From contig NZ_AP022598.1 in NCBI RefSeq assembly GCF_010725485.1, positions 3,348,001 through 3,412,000 on the forward strand: 64,000 nt of DNA. The letters run 5' to 3'. Under the pieces are notes generated by a model. The model was not told the origin of the DNA. It saw nothing but the letters and a program-made list of their open reading frames with translations, and made no database searches. Origin of the DNA: Mycolicibacterium parafortuitum (GTDB taxonomy: Bacteria; Actinomycetota; Actinomycetes; Mycobacteriales; Mycobacteriaceae). The position numbers were made by a program, and so were the translations under genes. Positions 47,058-54,248 of the stretch are shown piece by piece. Every line of letters begins with the position of its first letter. The first letter of the stretch is position 1.

Positions 47058-47531
47058 ATGACTATCTCGACCCTGAAGACAGAAGACGCCGGGCCCCGCG
47101 CGGTGAGCCGCAGTGTGCAGGTGTCCGCGCCGGTGGCGGCCCTATTCGAGCTGATCGCCGACCCGCACCGGCATCCAGAGATCGACGGTTCGGGCACGGT
47201 GCGCGACGTCGACGTCAAGGGGCCGCACCGGCTGAACACCGGCGACAAGTTCACCGTCGGGATGACGCAGTACGGCGTGCCGTACAAGATCACCTCGAAG
47301 GTCACCGCGGTGGAAGAGAACCGCGTCGTGGAGTGGGAACATCCGCTCGGGCACCGGTGGCGCTGGGAGTTGGCCGAGGTCGGCCCCGGCGCGACGAAGG
47401 TGACCGAGACCTTCGACTACTCGACGGCCAAACTGCCGGTCATGATCGAGCTGCTCGGGATGCAGAAGAAGAACGCCGACGGCATCGAGTCCACACTGCT
47501 GGCCCTGGCCAACCGCTTCGATACGCACTGA
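47058..47531 (+). CDS. SRPBCC (START-like) family protein
   Basis: A 157-residue polyketide-cyclase/dehydrase-type hydrophobic-ligand-binding fold. It shows VSAPVAALFELIADPHRHPEI, the conserved central strand NRVVEWEHPLGHRWRWEL and the long C-terminal helix from MIELLGMQKK. The ATG at 47058 starts MTISTLK; the open frame 5' of it is unlikely. Monocistronic; followed by a palindrome. The ligand is unknown. Confidence 0.82.
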   Translation: MTISTLKTEDAGPRAVSRSVQVSAPVAALFELIADPHRHPEIDGSGTVRDVDVKGPHRLNTGDKFTVGMTQYGVPYKITSKVTAVEENRVVEWEHPLGHRWRWELAEVGPGATKVTETFDYSTAKLPVMIELLGMQKKNADGIESTLLALANRFDTH

Positions 47532-47535
47532 CGTG

Positions 47536-47584
47536 CGCCGATACCGACTGTTCACGATGTCGTCATGAGGTCGGTATCCCGGCG
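47536..47584. repeat. Intergenic palindrome after the SRPBCC gene
   Basis: The arms CGCCG-ATACCGAC and GTCGGTAT-CC-CGGCG pair with a 2-nt bulge and a loop of about 21 nt. It lies 5 bp after the SRPBCC stop and may act as a terminator for it. Confidence 0.7.
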
Positions 47585-47622
47585 ACGAGCCGTGCCCGCC
47601 CAGCGGCGGCACAATGGGCCTC

Positions 47623-47763
47623 ATGGACAGTGAGAACGGAACTCGGGCGCACTCGCCCGTTTGGCGTGACCCGCTGTCAGCGGGATGGCGCGCTCACCGC
47701 GGCCTGTTGCTGCTGCGCCTTCGCTGGCACGAGCGGCGGGCCGGCGCCGACGGGCGGGACTGA
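47623..47763 (+). CDS. Possible 46-residue Arg-rich small protein
   Basis: An ATG-started ORF (MDSENGTRAHSPVWRDPLSA...) ending 4 bp before the convergent dehydrogenase stop. It is basic with a leucine/arginine stretch RGLLLLRLRWHERR. There is no ribosome site. It is the only open frame in the 236-bp gap and could be fortuitous. Confidence 0.25.
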   Translation: MDSENGTRAHSPVWRDPLSAGWRAHRGLLLLRLRWHERRAGADGRD

Positions 47764-47767
47764 CTCC

Positions 47768-48730
47768 TCAGCGCGGCGTCATGCCGGCGGCGCGGTACGC
47801 GTCGTCGATGAGCGCCATGTTGGCCACGGCGTCGGCGGTGTCCAGAGGCAGCGGTGTGCCGTGGCGGACATGTTCGGCGAACGCCTCCAGCTGATAGGTG
47901 TAGGAGGCGCGCGGACCGAAGTGTTCGACGGTGGTGCCGTCCTCGGTGTGCACGGTGAGCCGGTCGTCGTCCGGGGGCTTGATGAAGTTGTGGACGAACG
48001 CCTCCCCTCGGGTACCGATCAACCGCAGCGTGAACGAGTACTCGTCCTCGACCATCGAGTTCGACGTGAACCCGGTCAGTCCCGACGGGAACACCAGCTC
48101 GGCGTCGAACCGCTCGTCGACACCCGGGGTGCGCTGCACCGCCGTCGCCGACACCACCGCCGGCGCACCGAACCGGCGCAGCACATGAAGCCCGTAGCAG
48201 CCCAGGTCCATCAGCGCCCCGCCGGCGAGCTCCAGAGACCAGCGCGGGTCGTCGGGCTGTGGTTCGGGCATCCCCATCCGGATCTCGACGCGGGTCAGTT
48301 CACCGAGGGTGCCGTCGCCGGCGAGCGCGAGAGCCCGCTGATTGGCGGGGTGGAACAGGTAATGGAATCCCTCCATCACGGTGACGCCGGCGACGTCGGC
48401 CGCCGCCGCGACCCTGGCCGCCTCGGCGCGGTCACGCGCGAACGGCTTCTCGGTCAGCACGGGTTTGCCCGCCGCGACGGCGGCGAGATTCCACGGTGCG
48501 TGCAACGCGTTCGCCAGCGGGTTGTAGATGACGTCGACCTCGGGGTCGCTGACCACGTCCTGATACGTCGGCAGCACCCGCTCCACGCCGTACTTGCCGG
48601 CGAACACCTCCGCGCGCAACGGATCACGCGCCGCGACGGCCACCAGCCGGTGCCCGAGTTCCCGGGCGGGCTCGACGATCGCCGACTCGGCGATGCGGGA
48701 CGCACCCAGGATGCCGATGCGCAGCGTCAC
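47768..48730 (-). CDS. Gfo/Idh/MocA family oxidoreductase
   Basis: A 320-residue NAD(P)-dependent sugar/cyclitol dehydrogenase. The Rossmann motif IGILGASRIAESAI is followed by VDVIYNPLANALHAPW and the catalytic EKP in KPVLTEKPFARD; the C-terminal domain begins VMEGFHYLFHPANQ, a variant of the dimeric-dihydrodiol-dehydrogenase/xylose dehydrogenase subgroup. The GTG start overlaps the stop of the IolE-like gene (GTGA). It is the last gene of the PhyH-iolG-iolE operon. The substrate is probably a sugar or cyclitol intermediate; the exact one is unknown. Confidence 0.85.
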   Translation of the reverse strand: MTLRIGILGASRIAESAIVEPARELGHRLVAVAARDPLRAEVFAGKYGVERVLPTYQDVVSDPEVDVIYNPLANALHAPWNLAAVAAGKPVLTEKPFARDRAEAARVAAAADVAGVTVMEGFHYLFHPANQRALALAGDGTLGELTRVEIRMGMPEPQPDDPRWSLELAGGALMDLGCYGLHVLRRFGAPAVVSATAVQRTPGVDERFDAELVFPSGLTGFTSNSMVEDEYSFTLRLIGTRGEAFVHNFIKPPDDDRLTVHTEDGTTVEHFGPRASYTYQLEAFAEHVRHGTPLPLDTADAVANMALIDDAYRAAGMTPR

Positions 48731-49602
48731 GACGCGACGCCGGAGGCTGCGCCCTGCAGGAACCGGACGCTGGCGAGCACGTCGTCCAACGGGCCTTCCC
48801 CGGCACCGGGGGCCCCGGCGAGGATCTTGTCCTGCTCCATCACGTACCAGCCGTCGAACCCGTTGTCCTCCAACGCCGTGACGATGCCGGCGATGTCGAC
48901 GTCGCCCGCGCCCAGCGGCACGTACATACCCGCCGCCACCGCTTCGGTGTAGGTCATCTCACCCGACTGCACCTTGGCGGCGAGGCCGGCGTCGACGTCC
49001 TTGAGGTGCGCATGTTTGATGCGGTCCGGTACCTCCCGGGCCAGCGTCAGCGGATCGGTGCCGCCGATGAGCAGGTGGCCGGTGTCCAGGCACAGCGGGA
49101 TACGCGATCCGGTCAGCACCCGGTCCACCTCGGCGCGGGTCTCCACCAGCGTGCCGACGTGAGGGTGCAGCACCGCGGTCAGGCCTCGTGCCGCGATGAT
49201 GCCGGCCAGCCGGTCCAGGTTTGAAAGCATTGTCCGCCACTGTGTGTCGGCGAGCACCGGACGCTCGTCGTAGCCGTCCTGACCGGTTGCCGCGGCGAGC
49301 ACCACGACACCGGCTCCGGCGGCGACCAACGACTCCAGCGGGCCTGCGAGGTCGTCGGCCGGGTCGTGGTCGTCGCGGTAGAGCACCACCGGGACGAAGC
49401 CGCCCACACACGCGAGCCCGTGTCCGTCGAGCAGCCGCACCAGTTCGACGGTGTCGGATGGAAGGAAGCCGTCGGGGCCGAGTTCGGTTGCGGTCAGCCC
49501 GGCCTCGCGCATCTCGGTCAGTACCTGGTCGGGGCCCAGCTGATATCCCCAGCCCGGGACCTCACACACTCCCCACGAGATGGGTGCGCCCGCGATCTTC
49601 AC
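48727..49602 (-). CDS. iolE: IolE-like 2-keto-myo-inositol dehydratase / sugar isomerase
   Basis: A 291-residue TIM-barrel protein. The N terminus VKIAGAPISWGVCEVPGWGY followed by TATELGPDGFLP is the IolE-type signature, and metal ligands are suggested by VLHPHVGTLVE, LCLDTGHLLIGG and HAHLKDVD. The GTG at 49602 has AAGGAGG with 7-bp spacing and overlaps the upstream dehydrogenase stop; the longer frame is not needed. It would dehydrate 2-keto-myo-inositol, the step missing from the iolGDBC operon 11 kb away. Identity as IolE rather than another family isomerase is likely but not certain. Confidence 0.78.
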   Translation of the reverse strand: MKIAGAPISWGVCEVPGWGYQLGPDQVLTEMREAGLTATELGPDGFLPSDTVELVRLLDGHGLACVGGFVPVVLYRDDHDPADDLAGPLESLVAAGAGVVVLAAATGQDGYDERPVLADTQWRTMLSNLDRLAGIIAARGLTAVLHPHVGTLVETRAEVDRVLTGSRIPLCLDTGHLLIGGTDPLTLAREVPDRIKHAHLKDVDAGLAAKVQSGEMTYTEAVAAGMYVPLGAGDVDIAGIVTALEDNGFDGWYVMEQDKILAGAPGAGEGPLDDVLASVRFLQGAASGVAS

Positions 49603-50615
49603 TGCTTGGCCTCCTTGCGAACCGCTTCGATGCTGACCGGGACACCCCGGCGCAGGGACTCCGTTGCGGCTTCGGCGATCCACGCGACCTCGACCGCGTC
49701 GGCGACGGTGGCACCCTGAATCGGGCCGCCCCGAACGAGTTCGACGAATGCGCCCAGCTCGGTGCGGAACGCCTCGGTGAACCGGTCCATGAAGAAGTGG
49801 TGCGGCTGGCCCGACGGGAACTCGACCGCGGGGTCGGCGTTGAGCACCGGGGCACCCTGATCCCAGCCGGCCACCACGGTGTCGTCGAACCCGTGCACCT
49901 CGAGGCGGCAGTCGTAGCCGCGGCCGTTGTACCGGGCCGCGGACACCACCCCGAGTGCGCCGCCGTCGAAGCGGACCACCACGGCGGCGGTGTCGACGTC
50001 ACCGTACTCGGTGAACAGCGGGTCCCCCTGCACGCTGCCGGTGGCGTACACCTCGACCACCTCTTGTCCTGTGACCCAACGGATCACGTCGAAGTCGTGC
50101 ACCGCGCAGTCGCGGAAGATGCCGCCCGAACCCTTGATGTAGTCCATCGGCGGGGGAGCGGGATCCATCGTGGTGCTGCGTACGGTGGTCAGCGCCCCCA
50201 GCGATCCGCTGTCGACCGCGGCCTTCACCGCGGCGAACGCGGTGTCGAACCGGCGCTGGTAACCCACCTGGACCGGCACCCCGGAGCGGGCGATGAGATC
50301 GGCGACCCGCTGGCTCTCCGCGGCCGTCGATGCGATCGGCTTCTCGCAGAACGTCGGCAGCCCCCGCTCGACGGCGGCGAGGGTCAGTTCCGCGTGTGCC
50401 GGGGTCGCGGCGGCCACGACCACGCCGTCGACACCGGAAGACAGCAGCTTCTCCACCGAATCCATCGGTGTGGCACCGTATTTGGCGGCGACCTCACCGA
50501 CGACGTCGGCGCGTTCGTCGGTGATCACCAGCCCGGAGACGTCGGGCAGGTTGGTCAGGGTCTCGGCGTGGAATGCGCCGATCCGGCCCAGCCCGATCAG
50601 TCCGAGTGTGGTCAT
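49599..50615 (-). CDS. iolG: Inositol 2-dehydrogenase-like Gfo/Idh/MocA oxidoreductase
   Basis: A 338-residue dehydrogenase resembling IolG. It has TLGLIGLGRIGAFHAETL at the nucleotide site, the catalytic LPTFCEKPIASTA, the inositol-dehydrogenase region VPVQVGYQRRFDTAFAAVK and AVHDFDVIRWVTGQEVVEV with the His/Asp pair. It is flanked by PhyH and iolE with 4-bp overlaps on both sides. It is a second iolG-like enzyme in the window and may prefer a different inositol isomer or a product of the PhyH oxygenase. Confidence 0.87.
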   Translation of the reverse strand: MTTLGLIGLGRIGAFHAETLTNLPDVSGLVITDERADVVGEVAAKYGATPMDSVEKLLSSGVDGVVVAAATPAHAELTLAAVERGLPTFCEKPIASTAAESQRVADLIARSGVPVQVGYQRRFDTAFAAVKAAVDSGSLGALTTVRSTTMDPAPPPMDYIKGSGGIFRDCAVHDFDVIRWVTGQEVVEVYATGSVQGDPLFTEYGDVDTAAVVVRFDGGALGVVSAARYNGRGYDCRLEVHGFDDTVVAGWDQGAPVLNADPAVEFPSGQPHHFFMDRFTEAFRTELGAFVELVRGGPIQGATVADAVEVAWIAEAATESLRRGVPVSIEAVRKEAKQ

Positions 50616-51790
50616 GGGGTTCTCCGTTCGTTCTGCTCGCCGAGTGCGAGGTCGAGGTCTTGTGGGGTGAGGTCGTCGGCCAGTGCCTGCAGCACGGTGT
50701 CCACTTGGCTGGGCGGGGCGAGGCTGCCAATCGGCTGGTCGCTGTCCAGGTTGGTCGGGAACGCGTAGCCCTCCGCGGTCGCGATCACGACGTTCTCGAT
50801 CTCGCGGACCGGCCGGCCCGCCGCCCGCATCGCGCGCAGCACCGGGTAGACGGCCCGCACCATGGCGGTGCGGTCCATCGCCTCCATCGCCCGCCCGAAC
50901 GGCGAGCTGATCTGCATCAGGTTGGCGATGCGCCGGATGTCTGCCGAAAAGTTGGTTCCCGCACCGTGATACAGCGCCGGATTGAAGAACACCGCGTCGC
51001 CTTTGCCTAACGGCACCTGCACGTGGTGTGCGGCGAAGTAGTCGATGAACTCCGGCCGGTTGAACGCGATGTAGCCGCCGGTGAAGCGCTGCGAGTGGGG
51101 CAGCAGCATGGTCGGCCCGCTCTCAACCGGCATGTCGCAGTGCGCGACGGCGCCCTGCAGTGTCAGCGCCGGCGAGGTGCGGTGGATGTGCGCGGGGTAG
51201 GCGGCGAGGTGGTCCTCGGGAACGAACCCGAGGTGGTAGTCGCGGTGGGGGACTTGGGCCTTGCCGCCGGGATTGACGACGTTGACCTGTGAGGTCACCT
51301 GATACCGCGGGCCCAGCCATGCCTGGCAGACGAGCGCGAGCGCGTCGTTGGCGTAGTACTCGGCGAAGACCTGGGGGTCATGCAACGCGAGCTTCTGCGC
51401 GGCGTTCCAGATGCGGTCGTTGGCGCCGGGCGTGCCGAAGTGGTCGCCCGCGGCGAGCCCGGCCGAGCGCTGCGCCTCGATGATCGCGAAGAACGCGTCG
51501 CTGGCCCGATCCACGATGCCGGGGTCGAACGCGCCGGTGAACACCACGACCCCGGGCCCGTCGGACAGCGCGCGGATGAGTTCGGCCTGCAGCGCCCGCC
51601 TGCTGACCGCGCCGGCCATCGCCTGCGCCGAGTAGACGAGCACGTTGCCGCGCACCTCCTCGGCGTGCGGGTAGTCGGCCAGGGCGGTGTCGCGCTCCAC
51701 CTGCGCGCGGAAGTCGTCCAGGCTCAGATCGGATTCGCCGAGCCAGGGTGCCTGCTCGGCGTCGAGGGGCTCGGCGTGGAGGGGCGTCAT
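50612..51790 (-). CDS. Phytanoyl-CoA dioxygenase (PhyH) family oxygenase
   Basis: A 392-residue non-heme Fe(II)/2-oxoglutarate oxygenase. Iron ligands are visible in KAQVPHRDYHLGF (HxD) and PALYHGAGTNFS (distal His); the 2-oxoglutarate Arg is the one in SADIRRIANLMQ. It is longer than typical PhyH proteins because of an N-terminal helical region of about 110 residues. It is the first gene of an operon with two dehydrogenases and IolE, divergent from lacI. In such a setting it could hydroxylate or O-demethylate a modified cyclitol (such as a methylated inositol); this is inference. Confidence 0.82.
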   Translation of the reverse strand: MTPLHAEPLDAEQAPWLGESDLSLDDFRAQVERDTALADYPHAEEVRGNVLVYSAQAMAGAVSRRALQAELIRALSDGPGVVVFTGAFDPGIVDRASDAFFAIIEAQRSAGLAAGDHFGTPGANDRIWNAAQKLALHDPQVFAEYYANDALALVCQAWLGPRYQVTSQVNVVNPGGKAQVPHRDYHLGFVPEDHLAAYPAHIHRTSPALTLQGAVAHCDMPVESGPTMLLPHSQRFTGGYIAFNRPEFIDYFAAHHVQVPLGKGDAVFFNPALYHGAGTNFSADIRRIANLMQISSPFGRAMEAMDRTAMVRAVYPVLRAMRAAGRPVREIENVVIATAEGYAFPTNLDSDQPIGSLAPPSQVDTVLQALADDLTPQDLDLALGEQNERRTP

Positions 51791-51859
51791 GGCAGTAGTC
51801 TTGCTGTGATCGAGGACGCAATCAACGGCATAAACCCATCAAAAACACCTCACCAATTG

Positions 51860-51925
51860 CCCGCGAGCAGACGCGAACTTGCACCTTTCGGGGCGAATGC
51901 GTGCGCGTTCGCGTCTGCTCGCGGG
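51860..51925. repeat. Long perfect palindrome just upstream of lacI
   Basis: The 19-nt arms CCCGCGAGCAGACGCGAAC (51860-51878) and their exact reverse complement (51907-51925) enclose a 28-nt loop with inner GCAC/GTGC. It ends 18 bp before the LacI-type GTG. Termini resemble the GCGAGC ends of the dispersed palindromes. Confidence 0.92.
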
Positions 51926-51943
51926 GGAACCAGGGGGCCGACG

Positions 51944-52954
51944 GTGCCGCACCGCTACAAAGTGCGCGAGATCGCGCAGCAGGCCGGTCTCAGCGAGGCG
52001 ACGGTCGACCGCGTGCTGCACCAGCGGCCCGGGGTCCGGGAGAGCACCGTCGCCGAGGTCAACCAGGCGATCGCCGACCTGGACAAACAGCGTGCGCAGT
52101 TGCGACTGAACGGCCGTCGCTACCTGATCGACGTCGTGATGCAGACCCCACGGCGATTCTCGGACGCGTTCCGCGCGGCCGTCGAGGCCGAACTGCCCGC
52201 GTTCGCGCCGGCGATGGTGCGTGCGCGGTTCCATCTGTGGGAGTCGGGCACCACCGCCCAGATGGTGGACACGCTGGCACGGCTGCGCGGCAGTCACGGC
52301 GTCGTACTCAAAGCGCAGGACGAACCCGAGGTGGCCGAGGCGATCGACCGCCTCGTCGATTCCGGCGTCCCGGTGGTCACCTACACCACCGACGTGCCGG
52401 CCAGCGCCCGCTGCGGCTATGTCGGAATCGACAACCACGGAGCCGGCGTGACCGCGGCCTACCTGGTTGCGCAGTGGCTCGGCGAGAATCCATCCGGTGT
52501 CCTGATCACGTTGAGCCGCACGGTGTTCCGGGGGGAAGGTGAGCGCGAGGTCGGGTTCCGGTCGGCGCTGCGCGGTTCCGGGCGTCCGGTGGTCGAGGTC
52601 AGCGACGCCGACGGGATCGACGCGACGCAGGAGCGGTTGGTCCTCGACGCGCTGAAGGCCAATCCCGGGGTGGAGGCGGTGTACTCCGTCGGCGGCGGCA
52701 ACGTCGCGACCGTCGCGGCGTTCGACAAGCTCGGGCGCGAGTGTCGGGTGTTCGTGGCCCACGACCTCGACGCGGACAACCGTCGGCTGTTGCGGGAGGG
52801 GCGCATCTCGGCCGTTCTGCACAACGATCTCCGGGCCGACGCGCGGCTGGCACTGCGGCTGATCCTGCAGGAGCGGGGCGCGCTGCCGGTGGAGCCGGCC
52901 AGGCCGGTGCCCATCCAGATCGTCACGCCCTACAACCTGCCGGTGCACTACTGA
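51944..52954 (+). CDS. LacI-family transcriptional regulator
   Basis: A 336-residue LacI/GalR regulator. The N-terminal headpiece reads KVREIAQQAGLSEATVDRVL followed by the hinge-like helix; the effector domain is a sugar-binding-protein fold with YTTDVPASARCGYVGIDN and VYSVGGGNVATVAAFDKLG. AGGGGG lies about 6 bp before the GTG at 51944; the long upstream open frame overlaps PhyH antisense and is spurious. It is divergent from the PhyH operon and followed by the PfkB kinase, and probably represses both. Confidence 0.88.
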   Translation: MPHRYKVREIAQQAGLSEATVDRVLHQRPGVRESTVAEVNQAIADLDKQRAQLRLNGRRYLIDVVMQTPRRFSDAFRAAVEAELPAFAPAMVRARFHLWESGTTAQMVDTLARLRGSHGVVLKAQDEPEVAEAIDRLVDSGVPVVTYTTDVPASARCGYVGIDNHGAGVTAAYLVAQWLGENPSGVLITLSRTVFRGEGEREVGFRSALRGSGRPVVEVSDADGIDATQERLVLDALKANPGVEAVYSVGGGNVATVAAFDKLGRECRVFVAHDLDADNRRLLREGRISAVLHNDLRADARLALRLILQERGALPVEPARPVPIQIVTPYNLPVHY

Positions 52955-53056
52955 GTGGTGCTCCGGAACAGCCGAATCGCCGAATCGCGGCACCCCTCGT
53001 TACCATTTGGTGTCCCACGGTGTCTTGAGCGCCGACAAATGCCAGGAGATCAATCG

Positions 53057-53899
53057 GTGCCGCGAGACCTTGTCAACGGTGTGACCATCCTGGGGAACCT
53101 GGCCATCGACATCATCAACGGCGGCCCGGCGAGCCCGGGTGGCTGCGCTTCGTTCGCCGGCACCGCGCTGGAGGCCTCCGGAGGTGCGGGCCGCATCGTC
53201 GCGATGGGCGCCGAGTCCGACCACGCACTGTTCGATGCGCTGTGCCAGCGATTCGGCGACATGATCCAGGTCCTTCCTGCCGATCGCACCAGCGCGTTCC
53301 ACCTCGACTACGACGACATCGACCACCGCCACATGGCCGTCGACGAGATCGGGCCGGTCTGGGGCGCCGCCGAGATCGAGGCCGCCGATCCGGACACCAC
53401 CTGGGTGCACCTCGCGCCGCTGTTGCGCACGGATTTCCCGGCCGAGACGCTGGCGCTGCTGTCCGCGCGCGGGCACCGCGTCGCCTACGACGGTCAGGGC
53501 CTCGTGCGCGCCGACCGGCGCGGTCCGCTCGTGGAGGACCGGCATTTCTCCGCCGATCTGCTGACCCATCTCGACGTCCTGAAGCTGGCCGAGGACGAGG
53601 CCGTCGTGGTGGCCGACGGCCCGTTCGACGCCGAGGCCGCCGAACGGCTCGGGGTTCCGGAGATCGTGGTGACCTACGGCTCCGAGGGCTGCCACATCTA
53701 TACCGACGGCGGCGTCATCCACGTCCCCGCGGCGTGGCGGGTGCTCGACGTGCAGACCACGGGCGCCGGTGACATGTTCACCGCGAGCTATGTGGCCAAT
53801 CGGGCAGCAGGTGCCGATCCCCGGCGCGCCGCCGAACAGGCGAGCAAGCTCGTCGCTTCCGAACTCGACAAGCGCCGGGTCGGGTCCGTACCGCTCTGA
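53057..53899 (+). CDS. PfkB-family carbohydrate kinase
   Basis: A 280-residue ribokinase-fold kinase, shorter than IolC. The glycine-rich N-terminal substrate region is GPASPGGCASFAGTALEASG, and the catalytic motif is TTGAGDMFTASYVANRAAG. AGGAG at 53044-53048 lies 8 bp before the GTG at 53057; an ATG at 53039 would place the ribosome site inside the gene. It follows lacI by about 100 bp. The substrate is unknown but presumably a product of the divergent dehydrogenase/dehydratase operon. Confidence 0.83.
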   Translation: MPRDLVNGVTILGNLAIDIINGGPASPGGCASFAGTALEASGGAGRIVAMGAESDHALFDALCQRFGDMIQVLPADRTSAFHLDYDDIDHRHMAVDEIGPVWGAAEIEAADPDTTWVHLAPLLRTDFPAETLALLSARGHRVAYDGQGLVRADRRGPLVEDRHFSADLLTHLDVLKLAEDEAVVVADGPFDAEAAERLGVPEIVVTYGSEGCHIYTDGGVIHVPAAWRVLDVQTTGAGDMFTASYVANRAAGADPRRAAEQASKLVASELDKRRVGSVPL

Positions 53900-54248
53900 G
53901 CCGCCCCCGGTGCTCGCTGTGCTTGCTGCGGGCTACCGACCGGTAACCCCAGTCTTAGAGAATGCCATTCTCCTGAACGTGACGAACGCCACAAAACCCC
54001 GCGCTGTTTCCTGGCGGGGACGTGTTGAGCTGGGTATACGTGTCAGCTTTACTTGGCGGTAACCCGTGAGTCCTTTTCTGGTCAGCCTAAGAGAAGTGCA
54101 ATAATCGGTACTCCCAGTGACAGAAACATTTGGGTAGCCATTTCGTATCGGAGCGACGTGCACTTCGCGGCCGCCGGCTGAGCCGGCAATGCAGCCGGAG
54201 TTGCGACGCGGAGATGTGCGGCCTGACGAGACGTTGAGAGGCAGGGTC
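53900..54248 (+). other. Long upstream region of korA with a 15-bp palindrome
   Basis: 349 bp without a gene, visibly richer in A+T than the surroundings. It contains the perfect palindrome GAGAAT-GCC-ATTCTC at 53958-53972 and two copies of CGGTAACCC (53940-53948 and 54056-54064). Likely the promoter/operator region of korAB. No small ORF is convincing. Confidence 0.55.
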
